The notes under the pieces: generated by a model | Seen by the model: the letters and a program-made list of their open reading frames with translations, nothing else | What the model was told of the DNA's origin: nothing | Databases searched by the model: none | Translations under genes and position numbers: made by a program | Shown here: positions 40,900 through 50,687 of the stretch, piece after piece | Layout: the number at the start of each line of letters is the position of its first letter | Position numbering within the stretch: the first letter of the stretch is position 1 | Assembly (NCBI GenBank): GCA_031272775.1 | Contig: JAISTB010000007.1 | Location: 57,933-121,932, forward strand | From: Fusobacteriaceae bacterium | GTDB lineage: Bacteria; Fusobacteriota; Fusobacteriia; Fusobacteriales; Fusobacteriaceae | Length of the DNA: 64,000 nucleotides | Direction of reading: 5' to 3'

Positions 40900-41826
40900 A
40901 TGAACAAAGGAAAATTCTACTTTTATGTGGCCTTTTACGTGATTTTGACCGCGATTCTGCTCTATGTGCTGATCCGGGAAGAAAAAGTGGGGCGGATCCT
41001 GGCGGAAAAGCGGGAAAAGCTTACGGCGACTGTAATCGCGGGGTTCCACGTGACCGGGACCAAGGCGAAACTCGTCGTAAGAAACGTGATCTGGCTTCTG
41101 GAGTTTGTCGCAAGCACCCTGGCGGTCCTTTTTCTGATCCGGGCCTATTATTTGGGGAATTTTGTCGTTCCCACGGGATCCATGATCCCCACGATCCTGG
41201 AGCAGGACAGACTTTTCGCCAATATGGCGGTCTATCGGTTCAGAAAGCCCAGGGTCGGCGAGATCTTCATTTTCAAGGAACCGGTTACCGATAAAGACCT
41301 CTATACGAAGCGGGTCATGGGGCTTCCCGGGGACAGGGTCAACATCAAGGAAGACAGTCTTTTCATCAACGGGGAGAAAGTCCCCGGAAGAAGTTATATC
41401 AACGCGGGGAAGCTCGGTTATGAGACCTGGATCATCCCCAAAGCCGGGGACGCCATCGAGATCATCCCCAAAATGGACTATGAAGCCTGGCTCAAAGGGC
41501 GGAAAATAGATGTCAAAGAGGTGCAGGACTACCTGATCGGGGACATGTACGAACTGGACAAGATCCTCCCGGATCTTGAAGTGCGCGTAAACGGTGAAAA
41601 GACCGGCATGCTCCTCGATGTTCTCCACGAAAAGGGAAAACTTGAGCGGCTCATGCGGGGGGAGACCTTAAGCTTTATCTCGAAAAAAGACTATTATTTC
41701 GCGCTGGGCGACAATACAAAAAACAGCTTCGATTCCCGCATGTGGGGCTTCGTGGCCGAAGACAGAATAAAGGGACGGCCCCTTTTGCGCTTCTGGCCCT
41801 TGCGCCGGATCGGGCTTTTGCGGTAG
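40900..41826 (+). CDS. lepB: Signal peptidase I
   Basis: A 308-aa type I signal peptidase. Two N-terminal hydrophobic segments (about 7-24 and 62-82), the nucleophile Ser94 in VPTGSMIPTI, the general base Lys137 in YTKRVMGLPGDRV, and the GDNTKNSFDSRMWGF box near the C-terminus. An inserted stretch of about 90 residues lies between the Lys box and the GDN box, longer than in E. coli. It removes signal peptides at the outer face of the inner membrane. The rplS-lepB order is common. Confidence 0.95.
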   Translation: MNKGKFYFYVAFYVILTAILLYVLIREEKVGRILAEKREKLTATVIAGFHVTGTKAKLVVRNVIWLLEFVASTLAVLFLIRAYYLGNFVVPTGSMIPTILEQDRLFANMAVYRFRKPRVGEIFIFKEPVTDKDLYTKRVMGLPGDRVNIKEDSLFINGEKVPGRSYINAGKLGYETWIIPKAGDAIEIIPKMDYEAWLKGRKIDVKEVQDYLIGDMYELDKILPDLEVRVNGEKTGMLLDVLHEKGKLERLMRGETLSFISKKDYYFALGDNTKNSFDSRMWGFVAEDRIKGRPLLRFWPLRRIGLLR

Positions 41827-41831
41827 GACCT

Positions 41832-42239
41832 ATGGAAAAAATTCTGGAGATCGCCGCCATAGAGGCCGCGGCTTTTCCCACAAACGCCCTTTCGGCGGCG
41901 GAAATTTACTTTATGGAAGAAAATCCCGGCTATGAGATTCTGACCGAGGGAAGGGACGCGGTCGAAGCCTATCTGATTCTCTTTGATACCATCGAGGCCT
42001 GGGAAATGATCAAATTGGCGACCCGGGCCGACTGCCGGAAGAAAGGCCTTGCCACAAGGCTTCTCGCCAAGGCCAAAGCCATGGGAAAAGAGAAGATCTT
42101 CCTGGAGGTCAGGCAAAGCCACGGGGACACGATCCGCTTTTATGAAAAAAACGGCTTCAGAACGCTGAGTTTACGGAAAAACTATTATCGCGACACCAAT
42201 GAAAACGCCGTCATCATGGTATACGAAAAGAAGGGGTGA
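41832..42239 (+). CDS. rimI: Ribosomal-protein-alanine acetyltransferase RimI-like GNAT protein
   Basis: A 135-aa GNAT acetyltransferase. It starts MEKILEIAAIEAAAF, has the acetyl-CoA motif ATRADCRKKGLATRLLAKAK (about 60-79) and FYEKNGFRTLSLRKNYY, the RimI-type C-terminal signature. It would acetylate the N-terminal alanine of S18, but other substrates are possible. The ATG is five bases after the lepB stop, with a TAGGACCT site. rimI is often next to tsaB or tsaD, here it is in the lepB-purB operon. Confidence 0.82.
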   Translation: MEKILEIAAIEAAAFPTNALSAAEIYFMEENPGYEILTEGRDAVEAYLILFDTIEAWEMIKLATRADCRKKGLATRLLAKAKAMGKEKIFLEVRQSHGDTIRFYEKNGFRTLSLRKNYYRDTNENAVIMVYEKKG

Positions 42240-42243
42240 AGTC

Positions 42244-43677
42244 ATGGAAAAAAACCGCTATGAAAACCCGCTGGCCGAGCGCTACAGTTCAAAGGAAATG
42301 CTCTACAATTTTTCTCCGGAAAAAAAATTTACGACTTGGAGAAAGCTGTGGACGGCTCTGGCCGAAACGGAAAGGGAACTGGGCCTTCCGATTACGGAAG
42401 AGCAGATCCGGGAACTCCGGGACAACATCACGAATATCGACTATGAAGTCATTAAATTACGCGAGGCGGAAGTCCGCCACGACGTCATGGCCAATGTCTA
42501 CGCCTACGGACTCGCGGCCCCTTCGGCCAAAGGAATCATCCATCTGGGGGCAACCTCGGCCTTTGTGGGGGACAATACCGATCTGATCCAGATCCGGGAC
42601 GGCCTTGGGATCCTCAAGCAAAAGCTCGTCAACGTCATCGCGGACTTGAAGGCCTTCGCTCTGGCCCACAAGGCCCAGCCGACGCTGGGGTTCACACATT
42701 TTCAGGCGGCCCAGCTGACGACGGTGGGAAAACGCGCGACGCTCTGGACCCAGAGCCTTTTGCTGGACCTCGAAGAGCTGGAATTCCGGGAACAGACGCT
42801 TCGTTTCCGGGGGGCCAAAGGAACCACCGGCACCCAGGCCAGCTTTGCCGAGCTCTTTGACGGGGACTATGAAAAAGTCAAAAAGCTCGACCGGAGAATT
42901 GCCGAAAAAATGGGCTTTGACAGGCGCTTTTCGGTCACGGGCCAGACCTATGACCGAAAGATCGACGCCCAGATCTTGAATCTTTTGGGAAATCTCGCCC
43001 AGTCGGCCCACAAATTCACAAACGACATCAGGCTCCTGCAGCACAGAAAGGAAATCGAGGAGCCCTTCGAAAAAAGCCAGATCGGATCTTCGGCCATGGC
43101 CTACAAGAGAAACCCCATGCGTTCGGAAAGAATCGCGTCCCTGGCCAAATTTGTCATGGCGCTTTCCCAGAGCGTCGGCATGACCGCCGCGACCCAGTGG
43201 TTTGAACGGACCCTCGATGATTCGGCCAACAAACGGCTTTCGGTCCCCCAGGCTTTTCTGGCCGTTGACGCCATTTTGCTGATCTGGAAAAATATCCTCT
43301 CGGGCCTCGTGGTCTATCCCAAAATGATCGAAAAAGGGATACGGGAGGAGCTCCCCTTTATGGCGACGGAATACATCATCATGGAATGCGTCAAAGCGGG
43401 CGGCGATCGGCAGGAGCTCCATGAACGGATCCGCGTGCATTCTATGGAAGCGGGAAAACGCGTCAAGCTCGAGGGGAAAGAAAACGACCTGACCGAGCGG
43501 ATTATCGCCGATCCGACTTTTAAGCTCAACAAAGAAAAATTTTTATCGCTGATAAATCCTAAGAATTTTATCGGTTTTTCCCGGGAACAGACCGAAGAAT
43601 TCATCCGGGATGAAGTCGATCCCGTTTTGGAAAAATACAAAGACCTCCTCGGGATGGACGCGACGCTCCATGTATGA
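42244..43677 (+). CDS. purB: Adenylosuccinate lyase
   Basis: PurB acts twice in purine synthesis: SAICAR to AICAR and adenylosuccinate to AMP. The 477-aa protein has the fumarase/aspartase signature GSSAMAYKRNP at about 282-292, the HDVMANVYAY and HLGATSAFVGDN regions that carry active-site residues, and the TLGFTHFQAAQLTTVG segment. ATG 42244 with AAGGGGTG upstream; the longer frame start is rejected. It overlaps the start of the next gene. Confidence 0.97.
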   Translation: MEKNRYENPLAERYSSKEMLYNFSPEKKFTTWRKLWTALAETERELGLPITEEQIRELRDNITNIDYEVIKLREAEVRHDVMANVYAYGLAAPSAKGIIHLGATSAFVGDNTDLIQIRDGLGILKQKLVNVIADLKAFALAHKAQPTLGFTHFQAAQLTTVGKRATLWTQSLLLDLEELEFREQTLRFRGAKGTTGTQASFAELFDGDYEKVKKLDRRIAEKMGFDRRFSVTGQTYDRKIDAQILNLLGNLAQSAHKFTNDIRLLQHRKEIEEPFEKSQIGSSAMAYKRNPMRSERIASLAKFVMALSQSVGMTAATQWFERTLDDSANKRLSVPQAFLAVDAILLIWKNILSGLVVYPKMIEKGIREELPFMATEYIIMECVKAGGDRQELHERIRVHSMEAGKRVKLEGKENDLTERIIADPTFKLNKEKFLSLINPKNFIGFSREQTEEFIRDEVDPVLEKYKDLLGMDATLHV

Positions 43678-44215
43678 CGCCGGATTAAGCGCAGACGAAA
43701 AAAAGAAAATGAGCCGCCTTGTGCTCTATCTGCTGCTGGCGCTCTATGTGTCCATACTGGAGACGCTGATCCCCAAACCGGCCCCCTTTTTGAAACTGGG
43801 GCTGGCCAATGTGGTGACGCTGGCGGTCCTGGAAAAAGAGGGCTTTCGTATGGGGCTGACGCTGACGACGCTCAGGGTACTGATCCAGCATCTGGCCTTC
43901 GGGACGATCCTCACGCCGGGCTTTTTTATCAGTCTTTCGGCGGGACTTGCGGCGGTTTTCGTCATGGGGGCGCTCTTTCGGGCGAGGCAGGGGCTTTCTC
44001 TTGTGGCCATCAGCGTGGCCGCGGCCTTTACCCACAATCTTGTCCAGCTTTTGGTCGTGTGGGCGCTTCTTTTCCGGAACATATCGCTTTATTCCCGCTA
44101 CACGCTTTACTTTATCGCGTTTTTTTTATCCATGGGAATCCTGTCGGGTCTTGTGACGGGGGTCCTTTGCGCGAGGCTGACGATCAGAAAAAGAAAAAAG
44201 ACGAAGGAGAAATGA
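43670..44215 (+). CDS. Gx-transporter / heptaprenyl diphosphate synthase component I-like membrane protein
   Basis: A 181-aa membrane protein with about five helices: LVLYLLLALYVSILETLIPKP, LGLANVVTLAVLEK, TLRVLIQHLAFGTILTPGF, and others. The LKLGLANVVTL and TPGFFISLSAG motifs match the 'Gx transporter' (HepA-like) family. The family's function is not settled; it may be a transporter for quinone or vitamin precursors. It overlaps purB by eight bases and precedes glmM by one base. The start ATG 43670 is uncertain; an in-frame ATG at 43709 is an alternative. Confidence 0.75.
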   Translation: MYDAGLSADEKKKMSRLVLYLLLALYVSILETLIPKPAPFLKLGLANVVTLAVLEKEGFRMGLTLTTLRVLIQHLAFGTILTPGFFISLSAGLAAVFVMGALFRARQGLSLVAISVAAAFTHNLVQLLVVWALLFRNISLYSRYTLYFIAFFLSMGILSGLVTGVLCARLTIRKRKKTKEK

Positions 44216-44216
44216 G

Positions 44217-45572
44217 ATGAAAAAATATTTCGGCACAGACGGCATAAGAGGAGAGGCCAACCGGGAGCTGACGGCGGAACGGGCGTTTTTGTTGGGCGCC
44301 GCCTTGGGCTATTGGATGAACCGGGAAAATCCCCGGGGAAAAAACGCGCTTTTGGTGGGCCGGGACACGCGAATCTCGGGCGCCATGCTGGCCTCGGCGC
44401 TGTCTGCCGGCGCAAACGCCCAGGGCGTCGACGTAAAATTTTTGGGCGTCCTACCCACGCCGGCCGTGGCTTATCTGACCAAGGAATCAAAAGCCGGAGC
44501 GGGCGTCGTAATTTCGGCTTCCCACAACCCCGCCAAGGACAACGGCCTCAAGGTTTTCGGCCCCGACGGCTATAAGATCCCCGACGAGACGGAGGAAATG
44601 ATCGAAAAACTCATGGACGACGCGAAAAAACTCACGGAAAATCCCGTGGCCGGAGACCGGGTCGGGACCCTTTTCCGGGACAGACGGGGCTATTTTCATT
44701 ACCGCAGATTTTTGCTGCAGACGGTAACAGGGGATTTTTCAGGCCTCAAAATCATCCTCGATACGGCAAACGGCGCGGCGTACCAGATCGCAAAAGACGT
44801 GTTTTCGACTTTATCGGCGGAGGTCGTGGCGATCCACGACGCCCCCGACGGGCTCAACATCAACCGGGACTGCGGCTCGACCCATCCGGAGGTCCTCTCC
44901 CGGGTCGTCACGGGCTACGGGGCGGATCTGGGCTTTGCCTTTGACGGCGACGCCGACAGACTTATCGTCATAGACCGGCGGGGGAAAATCGTCGACGGCG
45001 ACAAGGTCATCGCGGTTCTGGCCGAAGCGCTTCTGAAAAAGGGAAAACTCCCGGGGAACAAAGTTGTGACGACCGTCATGAGCAATATGGGCCTTGAGAA
45101 TTTTCTCAAAGAAAAGGGCGTCCAAATGCTGCGGGCCCAGGTCGGAGACCGTTACGTGCTGGAGCTTATGCGAAGCGAAGGGGCAACCTTGGGGGGCGAA
45201 CAGTCGGGACACGTGATCCTCTCCGATTACGCCGTCACGGGAGACGGGATTTTGACGGCGCTAAAACTCCTTGAGACCCTGAAGGAAGCGGGAAAACCCC
45301 TGGACGAAGTCATCTCGGGAATCGAGGACTGGCCCCAGACGCTGATCAATATTACCGTATCGGCGGAAAAGAAAAAGACCTGGGACAAAAATCCCGAAAT
45401 CGCCGCCTGGCTCGCGAAAGCGGAGAAAAAAATGAAGGGGCGGGGGAGAATCCTCGTCCGGGCCTCGGGAACCGAGCCCTTGATCCGGGTCATGACAGAA
45501 GGGCGGGACCGGAGCCTTGTGGAAAAAACCGCCAGGGAGACGGCCGCCTATCTGGCCGAAGTCCTCGGCTGA
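44217..45572 (+). CDS. glmM: Phosphoglucosamine mutase
   Basis: GlmM makes glucosamine-1-phosphate for peptidoglycan and LPS. The 451-aa protein begins MKKYFGTDGIRGEAN. It has the phosphoserine site VVISASHNPAKDNG (active Ser about 102), the metal-binding FDGDADRLIVID at about 242-253, GEQSGHVI (sugar-binding) and RASGTEPLIRVM (phosphate-binding). ATG 44217 is preceded by AAGGAG. It lies in the lepB-purB operon. Confidence 0.97.
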   Translation: MKKYFGTDGIRGEANRELTAERAFLLGAALGYWMNRENPRGKNALLVGRDTRISGAMLASALSAGANAQGVDVKFLGVLPTPAVAYLTKESKAGAGVVISASHNPAKDNGLKVFGPDGYKIPDETEEMIEKLMDDAKKLTENPVAGDRVGTLFRDRRGYFHYRRFLLQTVTGDFSGLKIILDTANGAAYQIAKDVFSTLSAEVVAIHDAPDGLNINRDCGSTHPEVLSRVVTGYGADLGFAFDGDADRLIVIDRRGKIVDGDKVIAVLAEALLKKGKLPGNKVVTTVMSNMGLENFLKEKGVQMLRAQVGDRYVLELMRSEGATLGGEQSGHVILSDYAVTGDGILTALKLLETLKEAGKPLDEVISGIEDWPQTLINITVSAEKKKTWDKNPEIAAWLAKAEKKMKGRGRILVRASGTEPLIRVMTEGRDRSLVEKTARETAAYLAEVLG

Positions 45573-45596
45573 CAAATTGAACAAAAGAGGTGGGCG

Positions 45597-46334
45597 ATGT
45601 ATCACTATCTTTCGGGCATTTACGACAGCTTTATGGCCTACGCCGACTATGGCAAATGGGAGGCGCTCGTTGCGGAAACCATAGGTAAAACAGGCGTCCC
45701 CCGGGAGGCGGTTCTCGATCTTGGCTGCGGTACCGGGACGCTTCTTTTTCTGTTGGAACCGAAATTTCAAAGACTCAAAGGCCTCGATCTCTCGGATAAA
45801 ATGCTGGCCCTGGCCCGGAAAAAATACCGGCGAGCCGTGGCCGCGGGGGAAAACGCGGCGGGCAAAATAGAATTTGTGTCGGGCGATATGATTTCCTTCG
45901 AATTTCCCGAAAAATACCCGCTGATCACGTCTTTCTTCGATACGGTGAACCACATTTTGTCCGAAGAGGAGCTGAGTTGCCACTTTCGTTCGGTCAAAAA
46001 CGCCTTGACGCCCGGCGGCGTCTATATTTTCGATCTCGTGGACAGGGCGTTTATGGGGGAAATGTTTCCGCAAAACAGCTATGTGGACAATCGCGAGGAA
46101 TTTTGCTGCATCTGGGAGCTTGAGCGGGACGAGGACATCGACTACATCAAGGCCACGTACTTTATCCGGGAGAAGGGGGAGAGTTACAAAAAATATTACG
46201 AGGTCTATACGAAAAAAATTTTTTCCGCCGAAAGTATACAAAAATGTATTGAAAAAAGCGGCCTTGTGACCGTGGAAAGGAAACGTCACAAAGACCTTAT
46301 GGGTTCACGCTGGGTCTATGTCCTCAAAAGTTAG
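45597..46334 (+). CDS. SAM-dependent methyltransferase (class I)
   Basis: A 245-aa class I methyltransferase. The SAM site is VLDLGCGTGTLLF (about 40-50), with a second glycine-rich edge KGLDLSDKM and acidic loop FVSGDM. The N-terminal MYHYLSGIYDSFMAYADYGKW is typical of a group whose substrates are unknown. It has a signal at the C-terminus, KDLMGSRWVYVLK. It is the last gene before the V-ATPase promoter. Confidence 0.75.
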   Translation: MYHYLSGIYDSFMAYADYGKWEALVAETIGKTGVPREAVLDLGCGTGTLLFLLEPKFQRLKGLDLSDKMLALARKKYRRAVAAGENAAGKIEFVSGDMISFEFPEKYPLITSFFDTVNHILSEEELSCHFRSVKNALTPGGVYIFDLVDRAFMGEMFPQNSYVDNREEFCCIWELERDEDIDYIKATYFIREKGESYKKYYEVYTKKIFSAESIQKCIEKSGLVTVERKRHKDLMGSRWVYVLKS

Positions 46335-46337
46335 GGC

Positions 46338-46366
46338 TTGACAAAGAGGGTTTCGTATACTACAAT
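46338..46366 (+). promoter_or_regulatory. Sigma-70-type promoter for the V-ATPase operon
   Basis: TTGACA (46338-46343), 17-base spacer, TACAAT (46361-46366), 43 bases before the first ATG. The -35 is consensus, suiting a highly expressed operon. Confidence 0.85.
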
Positions 46367-46408
46367 TAAAATTAGAATCCAATCTGAATAATAAGGAAAG
46401 AGGAGCCT

Positions 46409-47020
46409 ATGGATATTCAATTTCAAGAACTGATCGACAAAATAAAAAAAGACGGCATTGAAAGCGCTGAGGCGGCTTCGGCCCAATTGAAGGCCGAAGC
46501 GGAAAAAAACGCCCAAGACATCGTTGCGGCCGCCAAAAAAGAGGCGGCGGGCATTGTGGAAAAGGCCAAAGAGGACGCCGAACATCAGGAAAAAGCGGGC
46601 ATTGCGGCCATAGAGCAAGCCTCCCGCAATCTTGTGCTGTCCTTCAAGACCGAGATCGAAAATTTACTGGGAAAACTCCTGCAAAAAAATGTGTCGGAAC
46701 TGTATTCGGGCGATGTCCTCAAAGGGATCATCCCCAAGGTCGTTTCGGGCTGGGCCGGAGGCTGCGACAGGATCGACGTGATTTTGGATGAGAAGGAGCT
46801 CGCGGGGCTTACGGCCTGGAGCAAACAGGCCCTTTCCGAAGAGATCAAAAAAGGGGTTTCCGTCAAGGCCGGAAAGAATATCGGCGCGGGATTCCGGATC
46901 GGAGAAAAGGACGGCTCGGCCTATTATGATTTTTCCGCCGAAGCGGTGGCCGAGGCCCTTTCGGAATATCTGAACCCCGTATTGGCCGAAATCATGAAAA
47001 AGTCGGCCGGGGAGGTTTAG
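46409..47020 (+). CDS. atpE: V-type ATP synthase subunit E
   Basis: A 203-aa peripheral-stalk subunit. The N-terminal half (about 20-70) is an Ala/Lys/Glu helix suited to coiled-coil pairing (SAEAASAQLKAEAEKNAQDI), and the C-terminal half is a globular fold (ENLLGKLLQKNVSELYSG). This is the normal E subunit layout. It is first in an operon of seven genes with no F or C subunit in the usual form. The following gene starts at its stop. Confidence 0.85.
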   Translation: MDIQFQELIDKIKKDGIESAEAASAQLKAEAEKNAQDIVAAAKKEAAGIVEKAKEDAEHQEKAGIAAIEQASRNLVLSFKTEIENLLGKLLQKNVSELYSGDVLKGIIPKVVSGWAGGCDRIDVILDEKELAGLTAWSKQALSEEIKKGVSVKAGKNIGAGFRIGEKDGSAYYDFSAEAVAEALSEYLNPVLAEIMKKSAGEV

Positions 47021-47593
47021 TTGGCCTATTATTTTCTCGTGGCGCAACTCCCTTATTTGTCGGCCCAGGCGCAAAAGCCCCCGATGACGGCGGAAGCCTT
47101 CCGGGCAATGTGCGCGGAGCATCTGACGGCAAGGGAGCTCGCGGAATTGGATAAACTCGATCCGGGCTACCGCTTTGGGGAAGAAAAAGCGGGCGATCAA
47201 GGCTCGGGCTTTTTCGCGGCCTGGCAGAAACGGGAGGCCGATCTCGAGTATGCCATGGCGAAACTCCGGGCGGCAAAGCTCAAACGGGACATGCCGGGGG
47301 AAGCGAGGGCCGTGCCGCATGAAATCGAGAACGAGGCCAGGACCGCCTTTGCCATGGAAAATCCCCTTGAGGCCGAACTCTATCTGGACAAAGGCCGCTG
47401 GGAATTCGCCGAAGCCCTGGCGGGGCTCGATTATTTCGGGGTGAATGTGCTCTACGCCTACCGGATCAAGCTGCTCCTTCTGGAAAGGAGACAGGCTTTC
47501 CAGGCCGGGGAGGGCTTGACGGAATACGAAGCGTTGTATGAAAAAATCTTGAAGATGGCGCCCGGCAGGGCCGCCGCGGGAGATATGACATGA
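47021..47593 (+). CDS. DUF2764 V-ATPase-associated protein (possible C-subunit replacement)
   Basis: A 190-aa protein beginning MAYYFLVAQLPYLSAQAQK, with mostly helical charged sequence. Genes of this family (DUF2764) sit between E and A in the V-ATPase operons of spirochaetes and chlamydiae, which also lack the usual C subunit. A stalk role in place of C is inference from position. The start is TTG at 47021, directly after the E stop, with GGGGAGG upstream; it overlaps A by four bases (ATGA). Confidence 0.75.
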   Translation: MAYYFLVAQLPYLSAQAQKPPMTAEAFRAMCAEHLTARELAELDKLDPGYRFGEEKAGDQGSGFFAAWQKREADLEYAMAKLRAAKLKRDMPGEARAVPHEIENEARTAFAMENPLEAELYLDKGRWEFAEALAGLDYFGVNVLYAYRIKLLLLERRQAFQAGEGLTEYEALYEKILKMAPGRAAAGDMT

Positions 47594-49350
47594 CAGGAAC
47601 GAAAGGATTAGTCGCCGCAGTCAACGGAAATATGGTCAACGTCAGCTTTGACGGACAGGTGTCCCTCAACGAGGTGGCCTATATCAAACTGGGCGAAAAA
47701 AAGCTGAAGAGTGAAGTCATCCGGATCCGGGGCGACGTCTGCTCGCTGCAGGTATTCGAATCGACGAGAGGCATCAAAATCGGAGAGGAAGTGGAATTCG
47801 CGGGGGACATGCTGGCCATCGAGCTGGGACCCGGTCTTTTGGGGCAGGTCTTTGACGGCCTCCAGAACCCGCTGCCGGAGCTCGTGGAAAAAACCGGCTA
47901 TTTTCTCGAAAGGGGCGTGTATCTGGAACCGCTCCCGGTCGAAAAAGAATGGCCCTTTACGCCCCTTGTGGGGACGGGCGACGCCGTATTGCGCGGGGAA
48001 GCCATAGGGACCGTTCCCGAAGGGATTCATACCCACAAAATCATGGTTCCCTTCCATATGTACAAAAAATATACGGTCAAAAGCATCAAACCGGCGGGCA
48101 TGTACAAGGTCCATGACGTGATTGCCGAAGTTGAGGACGAGGCGGGCGAGGTCTATCCGCTCAAAATGAGCTTCAACTGGCCGGTAAAAAGGGCCGTGGA
48201 CTGCTTTGAGGAGCGCTTTAAGCCCACGGAGCCGCTGGATACCCAAATGCGGATTATCGACACGTTCTTTCCCGTGGCGAGAGGCGGGACCTATTGTATC
48301 CCGGGCCCCTTCGGCGCGGGGAAAACGGTACTGCAGCACGCCACGAGCCGAAACGCCGACGTGGATATTGTTATTATCGCGGCCTGCGGCGAGCGCGCGG
48401 GGGAAGTCGTGGAGGTCCTCAAGGAATTTCCCGAGCTCATCGACCCCAAGACGAACCGCTCGCTGATGGAAAGGACCGTTATCATCTGCAACACCTCCTC
48501 AATGCCGGTTGCGGCCAGAGAGGCCTCCCTTTATACGTCGGTCACGATCGCCGAATACTACCGGCAGATGGGCTTAAACGTCCTTCTACTGGCCGATTCC
48601 ACGTCCCGCTGGGCCCAGGCCCTGCGCGAGATGTCGGGCCGTCTCGAAGAGATCCCCGGCGAGGAAGCCTTCCCGGCCTATCTCGAATCGACGATCGCCA
48701 ATTTCTATGAAAGAGCGGGAGTCGTGCGGCTCAAAGACGGATCTTACGGGTCCGTTACGATCGGGGGCACCGTATCCCCCGCGGGCGGCAATTTTGAAGA
48801 ACCCGTAACCCAGGCGACGCTTAAAGTCGTCGGGGCCTTTCACGGGCTTTCGAGAGAGCGCAGCGACGCGAGAAAATACCCCTCGATCCATCCGATCGAC
48901 TCCTGGTCCAAATACAAGGGCAAGATCCCCGAGGAAAAGGTCAATTACGCCAGACATTTCCTGATCCGGGGCATGGAAGTGGAGCAGATGATGAAGGTCG
49001 TGGGCGAGGAAGGGACGTCCCTTGACGATTATATCATCTACCAGAAGGGAGAATTCCTCGATTCCGTATATTTGCAGCAAAATTCCTTCGACCCCGTCGA
49101 CAAGGCCGTAAGCCCCGAGCGTCAGGCGCAAGTTTTCGGGATACTTTTGCAAATCCTGGCGGCAAAGCTCAAATTCGCCGGGAAAGACGAGGCCCGGAGC
49201 TGGTTCGCCCACCTGCGGCAGCGCTTCATCGACTACAATTACGCCGAGTACAAGAGCGACAAATTCGAAAGTCTCGAAAAGGAAATCAAAGAAACCCTTG
49301 AAAAAACCAGCGCGGGCGTAGAAGCCGCCGCTGAGAAAATTCTGGCTTAG
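47590..49350 (+). CDS. atpA: V-type ATP synthase subunit A (catalytic)
   Basis: A 586-aa catalytic subunit. It has an N-terminal barrel, the non-homologous insertion typical of V/A-type A subunits, the P-loop GPFGAGKT at about 239-246, the catalytic Glu in IIAACGERAGEVVEV, and LLADSTSRWAQALREMSGRL. It is full length for the family. Strong synteny with B and D follows. Confidence 0.97.
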   Translation: MTGTKGLVAAVNGNMVNVSFDGQVSLNEVAYIKLGEKKLKSEVIRIRGDVCSLQVFESTRGIKIGEEVEFAGDMLAIELGPGLLGQVFDGLQNPLPELVEKTGYFLERGVYLEPLPVEKEWPFTPLVGTGDAVLRGEAIGTVPEGIHTHKIMVPFHMYKKYTVKSIKPAGMYKVHDVIAEVEDEAGEVYPLKMSFNWPVKRAVDCFEERFKPTEPLDTQMRIIDTFFPVARGGTYCIPGPFGAGKTVLQHATSRNADVDIVIIAACGERAGEVVEVLKEFPELIDPKTNRSLMERTVIICNTSSMPVAAREASLYTSVTIAEYYRQMGLNVLLLADSTSRWAQALREMSGRLEEIPGEEAFPAYLESTIANFYERAGVVRLKDGSYGSVTIGGTVSPAGGNFEEPVTQATLKVVGAFHGLSRERSDARKYPSIHPIDSWSKYKGKIPEEKVNYARHFLIRGMEVEQMMKVVGEEGTSLDDYIIYQKGEFLDSVYLQQNSFDPVDKAVSPERQAQVFGILLQILAAKLKFAGKDEARSWFAHLRQRFIDYNYAEYKSDKFESLEKEIKETLEKTSAGVEAAAEKILA

Positions 49351-49363
49351 GAGGTGAGGCGAC

Positions 49364-50656
49364 ATGAAAAAAATCTATAGCAAAATCGAATCCATCGTAG
49401 GAAACGTCATCACGGTCCGGGCCGACGGGATCAGCTACGGCGATCTGGCCATGGTCGAATCGGCCTTCGGCGTATCCCTTGCGGAAGTGAACCGCCTCGA
49501 CGGCGAGAAAGTCGCCCTCCAGGTCTTTTCCGGCGGCAGAGGCATCTCTACCGGCGACAGCGTCCAATTTCTGGGCCACCCCATGCAGGTCTCCTTTTCG
49601 GATAACCTCATGGGACGGGTATTTACGGGATCGGGAAAACCCCGGGACAACGGGCCCGAACTCCATGAAAATCTCATCGAAATCGGAGGCCCTTCGGTCA
49701 ATCCCGCCGTGCGCATTGTGCCGCGGAACATGATCCGGACCGGCATCCCCATGATCGATCTGTTCAATACGCTGGTGGTATCGCAGAAACTCCCGATTTT
49801 CTCCATATCGGGGGAGCCTTACAACGAGCTTTTGGCGAGAATCGCCATGCAGGCCGAGGTGGACGTCATTATCCTGGGCGGCATGGGCCTCAAATACGAC
49901 GACTATATCTATTTCCGGGATACGCTCGAACAGGGCGGTTCCCTTTCAAAGACCGTCATGTTTGTCCATACGGCGGCGGACCCCACGGTGGAATGCCTGA
50001 TGGTGCCCGATCTGTCGCTGGCGGTGGCCGAGCGCTTCGCGCTGCAGAACAAAAACGTCCTGGTGCTTTTGACCGACATGACGAGTTTTGCCGATTCCCT
50101 GAAGGAAATCGCGATCTCCCAGGACCAGGTGCCCTCCAACCGGGGCTATCCGGGAGACTTGTACAGCCAGCTGGCAGCCCGTTACGAAAAGGCCGTGGAC
50201 TTCGAGACGGCGGGATCCATCACGATCCTTGCGGTCACGACCATGCCCGGCGACGACGTGACCCACCCGGTGCCCGACAATACCGGCTACATTACCGAAG
50301 GGCAGTATTACCTCAAGGGCGGGAGAATCGAGCCTTTCGGATCCCTTTCGCGGCTGAAGCAGCAGGTGAACGGCGACACGAGAAAAGACCACCGGGCCAT
50401 TATGGACGGCATGATCAAGCTCTATTCCTACTACAAAGACACGCTGGAGAAAAAGTCCATGGGCTTCATGATGAGCGCCTGGGACGAAAAGCTCCTCAAA
50501 TACGGCGTCCGCTTTGAAAGCGACATGATGGACCTTTCGGTCAACATTCCCCTCGAACGGGCACTGGACTTGGGCTGGGAGATTCTGGCTGACTGCTTTA
50601 CGCCGGAAGAGACAGGCCTCAGGACAGAGCTTATCGCGGAATACTGGAAAAGTTGA
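49364..50656 (+). CDS. atpB: V-type ATP synthase subunit B
   Basis: A 430-aa B subunit (non-catalytic). It starts [20 protein letters not shown], and has [15 protein letters not shown], the degenerate nucleotide site with [16 protein letters not shown] in place of a full P-loop, and [19 protein letters not shown] 49364 has GGAGGTGAG upstream. It alternates with A in the hexameric head. Confidence 0.97.
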   Translation: MKKIYSKIESIVGNVITVRADGISYGDLAMVESAFGVSLAEVNRLDGEKVALQVFSGGRGISTGDSVQFLGHPMQVSFSDNLMGRVFTGSGKPRDNGPELHENLIEIGGPSVNPAVRIVPRNMIRTGIPMIDLFNTLVVSQKLPIFSISGEPYNELLARIAMQAEVDVIILGGMGLKYDDYIYFRDTLEQGGSLSKTVMFVHTAADPTVECLMVPDLSLAVAERFALQNKNVLVLLTDMTSFADSLKEIAISQDQVPSNRGYPGDLYSQLAARYEKAVDFETAGSITILAVTTMPGDDVTHPVPDNTGYITEGQYYLKGGRIEPFGSLSRLKQQVNGDTRKDHRAIMDGMIKLYSYYKDTLEKKSMGFMMSAWDEKLLKYGVRFESDMMDLSVNIPLERALDLGWEILADCFTPEETGLRTELIAEYWKS

Positions 50657-50687
50657 AAAACAAAACGAATAGCTCTCAGGTGAGGAT